The notes under the pieces are model-generated. The model worked only from the letters and a program-made list of their open reading frames with translations, was not told the origin of the DNA and did not search any database. Shown here piece after piece: positions 32,641 through 43,560 of a DNA stretch of 64,000 nt (its first letter is position 1; each line of letters starts with the position of its first letter). This DNA comes from Lunularia cruciata (taxonomy: Eukaryota; Streptophyta; Marchantiopsida; Lunulariales; Lunulariaceae): positions 21,266,001-21,330,000 of the forward strand of contig OX419760.1 in NCBI GenBank assembly GCA_948567375.1, given 5' to 3'. The position numbers and the translations under genes are program-made.

Positions 32641-33225
32641 ATGGCGGCAAGGCAATGCTTGAGGTTATCATTGTTATGTAGGAACAAATTGAGCACCTTA
32701 GTGGATTGTTGGATGAACAAGACCATCAATGACAAGAGCACATAGAGAGAGAATCATTTTGAAAAGGAGAAGAGCAAATCTTATTTCCAAAACCCAAAAT
32801 ATTTGATGGTAAGAATCTCTTGGGCATGGTGTAGAATTTTTTATTTGATTGTGAATGTTATTTCAAGGCTACAAATCTTCAAGATGAACAAAAATAGATT
32901 CTATTAGCTTCAAGCCAATTGGATGGAGCAACAGAACTATGGTAGCAATTCCGAGTGGAGTGAGTTGAATGGTAGTTTTTTTATGCCAATCTTGATATGG
33001 GAAGAATTCAAGTAATTGGAGGAATTCAAGCAAATAATTGGGCAATTCCAAGTGATAATGCTACATGAGTCGCATGAGATAAGGTGGCAGAGTTGAAGCA
33101 TATCGGTTCTATAAGAAGCTACATCATGCAATTCCAAAACACTTTTATGAAAATTCCAAATATATTGGATGGTGAAGCTCTGGAAAAAAATTGGAGGGGC
33201 TTGAAGTCACTTAGAAGAAGCCAAG
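32641..33225 (+). pseudogene. I gag N-terminal part
   Basis: The start ATG at 32641 (ATGGCGGCAAGGC) corresponds to 11055 in B. Frames follow B, with ASSQLDGATELW (32908-32945) and ILDGEALEKNWRGLKS (33165-33215), then an internal deletion. It is interrupted by several stops. Confidence 0.7.
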
Positions 33226-33398
33226 TAGACCACGCTCACCTTGATGGACTTCAAGTTGACCACTCTCTCTAAAAACCACTGGTTGTGACCCAAGAATACC
33301 ATGTCCACTTGATCCATTGCTCCCAACATGTGCCTGAATCGTCTCAATAGGCACATGATTGACAAGTGTCTGAGTGATGATGCCTATCAAGTGCATCC

Positions 33399-34405
33399 TA
33401 CATTGCACTGCCAAACCAAGACTCACAATCCAAGTCAAACAATGTAGGTCCATAGCCTGACCTAACACTTGGATGCCTCTTACACTATTAGAAAAATGGT
33501 AATACTAGTGCAAAAACCCATTTCTTGCTCTTTCTCATTGGCATTCGGTCCCATCAACTATTGTAACTATGAGTCCCAAACTAGTCCAGGACCTCCCTCT
33601 TTAAAAGGATGGGAGCTTGAGAAACTCATAAGTGTGAGAAAAGCGGCTCTAGGCTATCCAACTAGGTTCACCACTGCCATATGTGACCTATCAACCACTA
33701 CCACCATCTAAGACTGACGTCCAACATCCAAGATATCATCAACAATGATGTGGTCTAGTTGTTGAATCCCATCATAAGCACGTTATAGAACCTCTTAAGG
33801 TAAGAGGTTTGTCCACCAAAGATGAAGATGATGAGCCCGTGATCCCACTCTAGCTACATCTAACAACATGGCAGGTTCCATCCAAGAATGGACCTGATGT
33901 ATACTCGCCACCACTCGGGTGCAAGAATCACCTATCAAAGGAACATTGTCCAAAATATCCTTTTGAAACGAATTGATGAACCTAGAGATATTATAGTATA
34001 CGTAACATCTCCCAAAACACACCAAAGCGGGGATCCTAAAGACCTAGATGTTTTCCAGTGCATGTATGCCCTTGACATGGCCATTTAAAAATCACCAAAT
34101 TAATAGGACTATGTCTCTCCAAAACCTACATCCCCAACAAGGAAATGTCTGCTAGTAGGGTCTTTTGGTAAACCTTGACTGCTGGCATCAGTAATAAATC
34201 AGGATACCAATCGGCCAAGTTGTGCCACATGATGTATAGAGACTTGCTTAGTAGTCTCATCTCTCTCTACATACAAGTACCTCTATACATGTATACCTGC
34301 CTAAAATGTGGTAGCTAGTCTAGTGCTAATCCCACCAAAAAACTCCAATATACATACTCTCTCTATTGGATACTGCCAAGTAATGAGTGTGGTATCCAAA
34401 GGTGT
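33399..34405 (-). pseudogene. Retrotransposon C5 cytosine-DNA methyltransferase
   Basis: C5 methyltransferases add a methyl group to cytosine in DNA using S-adenosylmethionine. Motifs occur in canonical order on the minus strand: I, VCILEFFGGIS (34325-34357); II-like, RYLYVERD; IV, WPCQGHT with the catalytic Cys intact (34063-34083); VI, ILDNVPL (33936-33959), where the usual Glu of ENV is Asp; VIII, VGSRAHHLHLWWTNLL (33804-33848); a MGFCTSIT stretch near 33510; X, LGQAMDLHCLTWI (33427-33465). About five stops and three frame changes show it is dead. At roughly 330 residues it is a full catalytic domain without obvious regulatory domains. Its position right behind protease implies it was made as part of the element's polyprotein. 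Confidence 0.75.
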
Positions 34406-34842
34406 TGTAACAATATGGAGTTTAGCGACAAAGTTAGTCGGACTTATGAAGTAGTACATAAGACAAATTAGCTTAGAATATTCTGGAAGTATCTAGGAAG
34501 CTTCTTGGAAAGCTTCTAGATAGCTTAGCTTGCACCGCAAGTAAGTAGCTTCTAGAAGGAAGCTTCTAGAAGCTTCCAACTAGCTTAGCTTGCACGTCAA
34601 GTAGGCGGCTTCTAGAAGGAAGCTTCTTGAGAAGCTTCTTGCGAAGCTTCCTAGTTAACTTGGCTTGCACTCTAAGAAAGTGGCTTGAGGAAGCTTCTTG
34701 AGAAGCTTCTCAAGGGCCTTGTATGCTACCTATAAATACCAAAGCCAAAGCTCATGCTAGGCATTTGGAGTTTTCCCTCATTCAAGTGTCCTAATGTGAA
34801 TTTCCATTCTCCTATTTCTCTCCTCGGTCTTGGTCTTTTACA
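34406..34842 (+). repeat. H 5' LTR (437 bp)
   Basis: TGTAACAATATGG to TTTTACA. It has extra GAAGCTTC/TTCTAGAA units compared with its own 3' LTR (412 bp), including the perfect triplet TTCTAGAAGCTTC at 34564-34576, and TATAAATA near 34731-34738. Confidence 0.92.
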
Positions 34843-34843
34843 T

Positions 34844-34855
34844 TGGTATTAGAGC
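34844..34855 (+). other. H primer binding site (tRNA-iMet)
   Basis: TGGTATTAGAGC, one base from the initiator-Met site TGGTATCAGAGC, lies 2 bases inside the 5' LTR. Confidence 0.85.
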
Positions 34856-35113
34856 AAGAATGGGATGGATGGAATTTATGGACCACCAAATCCACTTCCA
34901 CCAAACCATTGGGATTTTTGCGTCCAAATACTACCCAAGCATTGTTTCATACAATTCATCACCTCGCACTTTGGATAAGCTTTTCTGCATATGATCACCA
35001 TATCTGAGGAACCCTTGGTGCTTCTTGTTGTAACTTATGGAGAACGGTGGATGTGTTGTTTCTATGTGTTAATAAATTAGATAGATTGGGAGTGGTGTGA
35101 TAGAGTATCAACC

Positions 35114-35956
35114 ATGGTGGAAATACCCAATGTTATCCTTGCTATGTAGCAACAAACCAAGCACCTTACTTGATTGTTGGATGAATGAGATCTTTGACAA
35201 CAAGAGCAGGTGGAGAGAGAACCAATTCAAGAAGGAGAAGATTGGATCAGATTTCCTAAATCCAAGGTATTTGAAGGCAAGAATCTTCCGGGTGTAGTGG
35301 AGTTTTTTGTGTTTGATTGTGAACGTTAATTTGAAGCTACCAATCTACAAGACGAGCAAAAACAAATCCTCTTGGCTTCTAGCCAATTGGATGGAGTAGC
35401 AAAGCTATGGTGGAGATTCCGAGTGGAGGAAGCTGAACAAAAAATTGTTGCACCAATCTTGACATGGGCAGAATTCAAGAGCGCAATAATGAGTTGGTTC
35501 CAAGCTAAAAATGCCACACGAGCTGCATGAGATAAGTTGGCAGAGTTGAAACAGATTGGCTCTGTAAGAAGTTACATCCCACAATTCCAAAACACCATCA
35601 TGCAAATTCCAAATATATTGGAAGGTGAAGCTCAAGATCAATTTGTGAAGGGCTTGAAGGCAAGAACCAAATTAGAGGTAACCATGCTAGAGCCACAACA
35701 CTTGGAAGAAGCCATGCGGTTGGCCAAAATTTTTGATTCCTTGGTGGCAACAACTTGGTCTCAACCTCGACCTCCACAGAGCCTACCAATACACTACACA
35801 CAAGTGAAGGAGCATTCACCAATGGAGATTGATGCCATTCAAGGGAGACCACTTGGCACGATAGATAGAGAGAAATTGCAACAAAATGGTGGTTGTTATT
35901 GTTGCCAATTGGGGCATCACATTGCCAAATGTTCACTCAAGAATGGACTACCTTGA
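35114..35956 (+). pseudogene. H gag
   Basis: The start ATG is at 35114. The frame 35537-35956 is open for 139 codons with MQIPNILEGEAQDQFVKGLK and a well-formed knuckle CYCCQLGHHIAKC near its end (35893-35935). The upstream half is broken by frameshifts. Nucleocapsid function is inferred from the knuckle. Confidence 0.82.
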
Positions 35957-36120
35957 CAAGTTGCCCTAGTGGAGGTGGTTGTGGAGCAAAATGATCAGGG
36001 AAACGAAGAATCCCTGTAGGAGATTTTGAGCCGCCTGCTGGGAGCTTGATTAGTTCCAATGGGATTGAAGGCTCGACCTATGCAAGTTTGCTTCACTTGC
36101 AAGGTACGATATCTAATTAG

Positions 36121-36438
36121 GGTTGTAGGATTTTGGTTGATTCTGGAAGTTCAAAGAATTGTATGTTTATGCAAGTAGCAAAGGAATGGGGTATTCCTAT
36201 CAAGCCAATGATTGGAAGTAGTTTGATGATGGTGGATGGTAGAAAGGGTTCTGCATTCCGCACCTTGCATCCTCTTACCTTCAAGATTGGGAAGGAGTAT
36301 TTGGAGTGTATGAGGTTTGTAGTGACATCTCTACACTATGATATCATTTTAGGTCTACCTTGGCTTGAACATCATAAGGTTCAATATGATTGGACTCGAT
36401 GCCAAATTCAAGTACAACACCAAGGTAGGAATTTCTGA
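36121..36438 (+). pseudogene. H aspartic protease
   Basis: The open frame 36133-36438 begins at an internal Met of the natural sequence. It contains VDSGSSKNCMF, the retropepsin catalytic D-S-G, a flap-like region, and YDIILGLPWLEHHKV near the end. Length (about 100 residues) and order fit a gypsy protease. The frame is intact in this copy. Confidence 0.85.
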
Positions 36439-36480
36439 TTATGTTGTTTGGCACCTCTGAGTAAGACACCTAAGAATAGT

Positions 36481-36660
36481 CAATCCCAAGATGGGAAGTT
36501 TGTCGAGAAGGTAGCCATAGAGCAAACCTAGAAGGGAGATGAGTCCCAAGATGGGAATTTTTCCAAGAAGGCAACCAAGGAGCAAGCTTGGAAGAGAGAT
36601 GAATCACTAGAAGGGAAGTTTGTTAGTAAAGTAGCCATAGAGCAAGCTTTGGAGGAAGAT
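36481..36660 (+). repeat. Three 60-bp tandem repeats between protease and RT of H
   Basis: Units start at 36481, 36541 and 36601 and correspond unit for unit to 12421-12600 in B. Confidence 0.85.
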
Positions 36661-36813
36661 AAGTCTGTATTCATGATGTGGATCAAGCCAATTGCATAAA
36701 AACAATCTGCAAGGGGCCAAGAGCCTCATCAAGCAATGGTTGATCGGATAGTTAAGGAGTTTGCGGACGTGTTTCCGAATGATCTGCCAAAGGGATTACG
36801 TTCTGATTGAGGT

Positions 36814-37650
36814 ATGCACTTCAAGATCAAGTTATTGCTAGGGAGTACTCTAGTGAGTAGACCGATCTACTGGTTCTCACCAAAAGAGTTGGAGGAGTTG
36901 CAAACAACATTCACAGAGTTGTCGGAGAAGGACTTCATACAACATAGTACCTCTCCTTGTGGAGCCCCAATACTATTTGTTCCAAAAAAGGATGGAGGAC
37001 TTCATTTCTGTTTTGATTATTATGGGCTCAATAAGCAAATCATGAAAAATGCATATCCCTTGCCTCGGATCAATGACTTGCTTGATCAACTAAGTGGAGC
37101 ATGCTACTTTTCCAAGTTGGATCTTCATAGTGGCTATTGGCAAATTCCTATTGATAGAGAGGGTGTGCAAAAGACTGCCTTTTGCACAAAGTATGGGCAT
37201 TTTGAGTGGAGAGTTCTACCTTTTGGACTCACTAATGCTCTAGCAGTCTTCATGGATCAGATGCATCGGGTGTTGGATGAACTATTAAATTGGTCCATGG
37301 TAGTATTCTTGAATGATATCTTAATCTATTGCAAGACAGAGGTAGAACAAGTGAATCATGTGCAAGAAGTCCTAAGAGAACTACGACAATGGAAATTTTA
37401 CTACAAGAAGTCAAAGTGTGCCTTTTGGCATAAGGAGGTTACCTTCTTGGGGCATAAGATCTCATCAGAGGGGATCAAGATGGAAGAAGAGAAGATCAAG
37501 GCTATTATTGATTGGCCTATCCAGAAAGATGCTACAAAAGTACGGGCATTCAATGGATTGGCTAGCTTTTACCAACGGTTCATCCATTATTATGCTCATA
37601 TGGTTGCACCATTGACTGACCTCTTAGGAAAAAACTCAAGCTTCCATTAG
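36814..37650 (+). pseudogene. H reverse transcriptase
   Basis: The 278-codon frame covers most of RT: LQTTFTELSEKDFIQHSTSP, ILFVPKKDGGLHFC, FSKLDLHSGYWQIPIDRE, WRVLPFGLTNALAVFMDQM and VVFLNDILIY (around 37300-37330). The last is normally FLDD, so the first Asp of the catalytic pair is Asn and polymerase activity should be lost. It ends FNGLASFYQRFIHYY, the connection to RNase H. A stop at 36808 lies just upstream, where the polyprotein would have continued. Confidence 0.9.
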
Positions 37651-38110
37651 ACCACCAAGCATGAAAAAGCATTCCAGAAGTTAAAGCATATGGTGTCTTC
37701 AAGACCCATTCTTCAACCATATGATCCTCAACTACCTTGTGTGGTTGATTTTGATGCTTCTAACTTTGCAATTGGAGTTGTGTTACAACAAGAATTCCTA
37801 GATGGAATACATCCAATTGCCTTTGTGTCTCACCGACTAAATATAGCTGAAAAAAATTACTTTGCTGAAGATTAGGAACAACTTGCAATGGTATATGCCA
37901 CCAAGGCATGGAGACATTATCTCTTGGAGAAACAAGTGATCATGCAAATTGATCACAAGCCATTGTTGCAGACCCTACACTAGGAGCACATGAAGAGTTG
38001 ACATCATCGATCAGAAGAGGAACTCTAATTGTTTGACATCAAACTTGAGTACAAACTAGGTTGGTTCTATGTCAACCCTGATGCTCTATCACGACAACTT
38101 GATTTAAAGG
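37651..38110 (+). pseudogene. H RNase H
   Basis: The open stretch 37690-37875 has CVVDFDASNFAIGVVLQQEF (first Asp) and SHRLNIAEKNYFAED. After a stop the sequence continues with the YATKAWRHYLL and IDHKPLLQTL regions (37895-37980). The tail LEYKLGWFYVNPDALS is near 38047-38095. Confidence 0.82.
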
Positions 38111-38259
38111 CTCTTCCTCTCATCATGGTAGCAATTACAATGGTGTCAATTGACCCCAAGGTCTATAACGAGTTTTGATCAGCTCTACAACAAGATCCCT
38201 TCTTCCAGATGGTACATGGTCGTTTGACATCATGTGACAAGGAGTACAACACCTTCTCC

Positions 38260-39300
38260 TTCAAGGAAGGCCTTCTATTCCATGCGGACCAGATCTATGC
38301 TCCTGCCAAAGGTGATCTTTGACTTGTGCGCCTTCAAGAAGCCTATGATTTACCAATAGTTGGTCACATGGGAGTGGACAAGACCCTAGACACCCTCTAA
38401 CGCCAATGGTGGTGGTGCAACATGACACAAGATGTTTGGGACTTTGTCCAATTGTGTGAGAGTTGTCAATGTAACAAGGCCAATAACCAAAAGCCGAGTG
38501 GACTCCTTTAGCCACTTCCCATTCCGGCTACTTGTTGGGAATATGTGAGCTTAGATCTCATCACCTCCTTACCCAAGACACAACAAGGTCATACAACAAT
38601 TGTGGTGTTTGTGGATAAGCTTAGTAAGCAAATCCATTTGGCACCAATGGTTGATACTGTGGATACTCCAACCTTGGTGCAACTCTACTTTGATAATGTC
38701 TTCAAACATTGTGGGATGCCATGTGTACTTATCTCCGATCGTGATCCTTGCTTCACCGGAAAGTTTTGGCAAGCACTCTTCCAACTACTTGGCACTAAGC
38801 TTGCTTTGTCCATAGCCTATCATCCTCAAACTGATGGACAAAATGAGTGTGCAAATTGCACCTTGGAAGATATACTTTGTGCCTTGTCAACATTCACCAT
38901 ACAAATTGGGATCAATGTCTTGTAGCTACAGAGTTTGCATACAATAATTTTAAACATGCAAGCAACGGATTCTCTCCTTTCTTACTCAATTTTGGCCAAG
39001 ATCTGCTTGTCCCAGATTGTTTTCTTGCTTCACCTCCATCTCAAGTCCTCCATACTTCAACCTTGTTGACCATGATCTACAAATCTCTCCAACAAGCCAA
39101 ATCTCATATCCTTGTTGCTCCGAATCGTCAAAAACAATATGCGGACCATCATCATTGTGATCTCACATTTGAAATTGGTGATAAAGTTATGTTATCCTCT
39201 AGTAATCTAACCCTCCCACTTGATACCCAAGTTTGTTAACTTGCCCCTAATTGGATAGGACTTTTTGATGTCACCCAAATTGTCCCTCATGTTGCTTATC
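38260..39300 (+). pseudogene. H integrase
   Basis: Zinc module around 38360-38480 (HMGVDKTLDTL, CESCQCNK). The core frame 38545-38925 has MSLDLITSLPKTQQGHTTIV (Asp), VLISDRDPCFTGKFW (Asp) and [20 protein letters not shown] (Glu), so all three DDE residues remain. Frame breaks occur near 38925 and 39237. The C-terminal domain has GDKVMLSSSNLTLPLDTQV. This is the best-preserved integrase of the B family here. Confidence 0.87.
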
Positions 39301-39423
39301 AACTTGCCTTGCCTTGTCATATGCACATCCATCTTGTCTTTCATGTTTCCAAGTTGAAACCCTTTGTTCCTAACTCCTGTTCTTTCTCCTCTTGAGTCCA
39401 ACCTCCTCCTCCCCCTATCCCTA

Positions 39424-39644
39424 TCAATGATCATGAGGAGTATAAAGTTGATCGTATCCTTGCACGTCGCCACATCCAACGAGGAAGCCGCCAACATACG
39501 GAGTACAAGGTCCTTTGGAAAGGATACTCCCTTCATGAGGCCACATGGGAATCTCTTTCTCATGTTCAAAATGCACAAATGGCCATCTAAGAATTCAAAG
39601 CTTCACTGGCGACGAGGACATCACCAACTAGCGGCGGGAGAATA
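39424..39644 (+). pseudogene. H chromodomain
   Basis: EEYKVDRILARRHIQRG then TEYKVLWKGYSLHEATWES, a chromodomain that is open until a TAA near 39588, close to the natural end. The polypurine tract GGCGGGAGAATA precedes the 3' LTR. Confidence 0.88.
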
Positions 39645-40056
39645 TGTAACAATATGGAGTTTAGCAACAAAGTTAGTCAGACTTACAAAGTAGCACATAA
39701 GACAAATTAGCCTAGAATATTCCGGAAGTATCTAGGAAGCTTCTTGGGAAGCTTCCCGGCTAGCTTAGCTTGCACCGCAAGTAAGTAGCTTCAGGAAGCT
39801 TCCAACAAGCTTAGGTTGCAAGTCAAGTAGGCGGCTTCTGGAAGGAAGCTTCTTGAGAAACTTCCTAGTTAACTTGGCTTGCACTCTAAGAAAGTGGCTT
39901 GAGGAAGCTTCTTGAGAAGCTTCTCAAGGGCCTTGTATGCTACCTAATAATACTAAAGCCAAAACTCATGCTAAGCATTCGGAGTTTTCCCTCATTCAAG
40001 TGTCCCAATGTGAATTTCCATTCTCCTATTTCTCTCCTCGGTCTTGGTCTTTTACA
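39645..40056 (+). repeat. H 3' LTR (412 bp)
   Basis: TGTAACAATATGG to TTTTACA. The TATA region is mutated (CTAATAATA near 39945), unlike the 5' LTR. Confidence 0.92.
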
Positions 40057-41090
40057 ACTGTCAAGGTAATTGACTTTGGAGGCTCATCCTCACATTGGTC
40101 TCTTGGTGGCACAAAGGCTCCACTCCAAGCCTGTTGCACTAATTGATCTGCATGCTACTTCCTTGCCTCCTTTGAACTCCACAATGGAACATCCAAGGTA
40201 GATGGAACAATCCTTCTCGTATTCCAAATCTGAGTGATCTCCTCTGGTACTGGAGTATCCTTTGCATGGGTGTTCCCCTCCAAGAAATCACCAGGCCAAG
40301 TAATAGAACCATTGAAAGCTGAAACTAAAGCCACCATGGTCCCAAATTGTAGTGAGCCAAGACTGCCATTACTAAAGCATATTGGTAGGTGACATACTCA
40401 TCCCTCACCAGACTGCCAACCTGGTCTATAGGAGGTTGTCTCTTCTTGATAGTCAATATTGAAACCCATGGGGTACAACACTACTCCCTCAACTAGTACA
40501 TCATACAACTCAACTATGGTCATAATTGCTTGAACTCTCATCACAGAGCTATCAATTGGATGATCCAACTGAACTTAAACAACTAGTTCTCCACATGTGA
40601 TGTATTGTGTAGAACTACCACCTAGAGATGTTTGGATCTAAAATGGAAACCTCTCCATATCGGTCTTATGTAACTCTTGACCAATAATTGTAGCGTTCCC
40701 CAACAAAAAGGGATATGCACCAAAGTCAAGTAAGACCCTCTATGGTGTATAGACCTTTGCTGAAGGTCCTACCAAATGAAAAATCCCACTCTTGTTATCC
40801 AATAAGATAACCCTTGGTGTAAATTGTGCTTGCTCAAAGGCCAATCTAGCCGGTTATTCCTCCAATTTAGCCGTTTTTGCCTTCCATAAGCCATTGGTCA
40901 TAGAGCAGATCCTATGCTCCTCATCCAAGTCAGCTCCACTATCAACAACCTCTGCTCTAGTAGTAGGAACTACATCATCCCTTCTATCACAAAGCATGGT
41001 AGCTAATTGAAACATTGGGTCAATTCCCAATGTACACATGTCACTAGTTGAGAATAATAGAAAGCACATAATAAACTAAGCCGTCCTCAA
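40057..41090 (-). pseudogene. E protease region
   Basis: Minus frames give RVLLDFGAYPFLLGNATIIG (around 40690-40750), corresponding to the plant retropepsin pattern LLDSGAxPxMxG with Ser replaced by Phe. IQTSLGG and a long linker follow, which includes the frame 40155-40337 and ends in DEPPKSITLT at 40060. The 40854-41069 frame lies just before. Stops are present in the linker. The next coding segment on this strand, beyond H, is the methyltransferase at 34405. Confidence 0.7.
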
Positions 41091-43560
41091 CATTGTGCTA
41101 GACTCAATTTGTGTACTAGTATGTGGTTGACTAGTAGGTAGTCCATCTTGCACCCCATCACCACCTACCACATGTGCACTAGGATGTCTAGGAGCCATGG
41201 ATGTTGTCTATAGTGCCTCAAAGAGTGTAAAAGATTAGGGAAGTCTAACCTTTCTACTAGCCTCTCCTCTTTGTGGGTCCAACTCTATTGATGCTCCTCT
41301 AGGCTTTGGAACATGTATTACACTCCTAGTCATTATGGCAGATGTTTCCACATGTGTTGCTCTGCACATGAAATCCAAGGTGTCTCTATCACCAACATAT
41401 GAGGTAGAAGCCTCAAAACCCAAATCTGATCTCCTCTAAGTTATGGCTATGGTAGCTAATCTTTGCTCCAATTGCTCAATGCAAGTAGCCATGGTTGTAT
41501 CAAAAGTAAGGGCAAGTAATGCACCCCTATTAGGTGTGGATCCTCCACCACTACCTCTACCACCTTGTCCTCCATGAAATGGAGCTCCTTTACTATTGGC
41601 CATAATAGCTCTACCACTGTTTAACTTAGGATGTAGGTCAAAGCATCGGTCATTGATGTGACCAAATGTATGGCAATGCTCACACTATCTTTGTGCTGGC
41701 TATGATGCACCAAAGATATCAAGGCCATTGCCTTGAGGGAACTCTCTCTTGTGATGAGGTCCACCATAAGTCCAACTAGCAACATCACCACTCATTGGCT
41801 ACTATTGACCTAACAATGAAGGTAAGGGTCTAGCTCCACTAGGCCTCCACTCGCTTCTAGGACCTAGGTTGTCCATCTTGTTCTCAAAAACTAACATGGC
41901 ATGGTGCACTTTGCTGCACTCTAGAAGAAGTAATTGTTGTGGATGAGGTCTCCTTACCAAATCCAAATGTCACCACTCTCTCCTCCACATGTTGAGCTCA
42001 ATATGCTTAGCCAAACCAAAGACCATTGCAAAAGTAGGCAAAGCAACCTATAACAATGTAGCATCATGGACTCTACATTGCAACTCCTTATCCAATATCC
42101 CATACCAAAATTGGACTGCTTGGGCATTAGTAACTCCTTGAGTAAAATTGATCAGCCATCCCATGTGAGTGTATGCCTTGTGTAGGCTCTCTCCAGCCCT
42201 CTATTGGAAATCTTGCAAGCTCCTCAGCTTGTCAATCCAAACTCCTTATTAGTTTTGCCTCAAACACTGGAAAAATTCTACCATGGAGTTAAACCCCGAT
42301 ACTACAACACCTCTTGTTGTAGTACCTCCACTCGTAATAGTACCATCTCCAAGAGATCCACCAATGCTACTAGAGTTAGAACTTGTAGGTATGGCCAATC
42401 TTTCCCTAGAATCTAAGCTTGAAGTAATGGAGACATAGTTTGGAGACCAATATTATCTCCATAGCTCAATCTCCTCCAAGTGAGCTCTCTTGAACTCAAG
42501 ATAATTGTCCTATGAGCAAGCTTGTCTCTCACTCAAGATAAACCTCTGATGGCTATTATGGTAGCGCACCATGGACTAAGAAGGCAAGGAACCCCAACTC
42601 CATCATACTCCTCCAAGGCTAACACTCCAAGACTCAAGACATTGCTCACCAGAGAACTCAATGAAAGAGAGAGATAGTTGCAAATGAAAGGATGATGAGT
42701 ACCTCCTCACCCCTTGTTTATATACTTGTGAAATAGTTACGTACCAAAGTTACTAATTACTGTAGTAACTCAAGTTACTAGACTAAAAGTCAAATAAAGT
42801 GAAAAAATAGAAAGGAATATCCATGCATATGGGCATATTCCCCTAAGCATGTGGTCTTATCTTGACCCAACCACTAAGTTAAGGATTCCTTCACATGGGC
42901 TATCCTTGGACTATAGAAGAATCCAACACAAAAAGGCTTGCGGGCCCAAGAGTTCTCAATTCGTTCCTCAAAGCCAGACACCCAAGAATAATATCAAGTC
43001 AACACACTAGAATCCAAAATAGTGGTGCTTGTCTTTTCCACTTCCTCTAAAGTAAGGTCCCCACTATCTTAGCTATAACTAATTTTAGCTAATCATGACT
43101 AATGTAGAACCATCCTTTTATCTCTATATAAATAATATCTCTCAAGTACTTGTAATACCAAACTAAATATCACAATACCATACACATGCACAAATGGGTG
43201 TTATAGTCCATTGGCGGACCTTCCAAATGCTGAAACAACCCCTTCCACACCATGAAAGGTATGAAAAAAGTCAGGTTCTACATGTACTTTAGATCACACC
43301 AACTACCAAACTCTTGGATAAAGTCATCCAACTCAATAGTACGTATTGTACTAGAGTAACAATTGGGACCTTTGGAGGCCCTATAAATCTTGTCCATTTC
43401 CTACAACAATGGTGCGGACATACCAAGTGCACTCTTGACTAAATCAGCTTGTGTCAAACTCTGATTCAGAGTCAATCTCCTCCCTTACTGGGACATGAGA
43501 TACAAGCTAATAACGAGTACCACTCTGAGTAAACCCACAACATACTGCAACACTTTCTCA
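41090..43560 (-). pseudogene. E gag with CCHC knuckle (split by a solo LTR)
   Basis: From 5' on the minus strand: LVKSALGMSAPLL (about 43390-43445), FIPFMVWKGLFQHLEGPP (43215-43270), then after the inserted LTR YLEFKRAHLEEIELW (42455-42505), a Ser/Thr/Gly-rich region, and CEHCHTFGHINDRCFDLHPK (41630-41690), a CX2CX4HX4C knuckle. The frame 41235-41423 follows. The match of MDN on both sides of 42511-43205 shows that the LTR interrupts one protein. Many stops are present. Confidence 0.72.
42511..43205 (-). repeat. Solo LTR of family A inside E gag
   Basis: 695 bp homologous to 5813-6503 with no internal sequence on either side. The ends are decayed (TA for TG and TA for CA). A 4-bp repeat gtcc flanks it (42507-42510 and 43206-43209). 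It arises by recombination between the two LTRs of a full insertion. Confidence 0.88.

Larger units (their letters stand above)
31630..33225 (+). mobile_element. Rearranged B-family fragment I (gag-LTR-gag)
   Basis: The order is gag C-terminus/knuckle (31630-31879), LTR (31880-32370), primer site, gag N-terminal part (32641-33225). The single LTR therefore has gag on both sides in the same orientation. Everything from protease to the 3' end is missing. The gag at the right carries a deletion at about 33208 relative to B and ends against the methyltransferase element E. Confidence 0.85.
34406..40056 (+). mobile_element. Complete B-family chromovirus H
   Basis: LTRs at 34406-34842 and 39645-40056 enclose primer site, gag, protease, 60-bp repeats, RT, RNase H, integrase and chromodomain. 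It sits inside element E in the opposite orientation. The flanks (ggtgt, actgt) match at 3 of 5 positions, a decayed target duplication, yet E's frame is restored across the site. It is the best-preserved B-family pol in the window, with a 278-codon RT frame, but RT has lost a catalytic Asp. Confidence 0.93.

Noticed and set aside
34401-40061. A clean target duplication around H
   Set aside because: ggtgt and actgt agree at only 3 of 5 bases. I use them only as a decayed duplication supported by frame restoration, not as proof.
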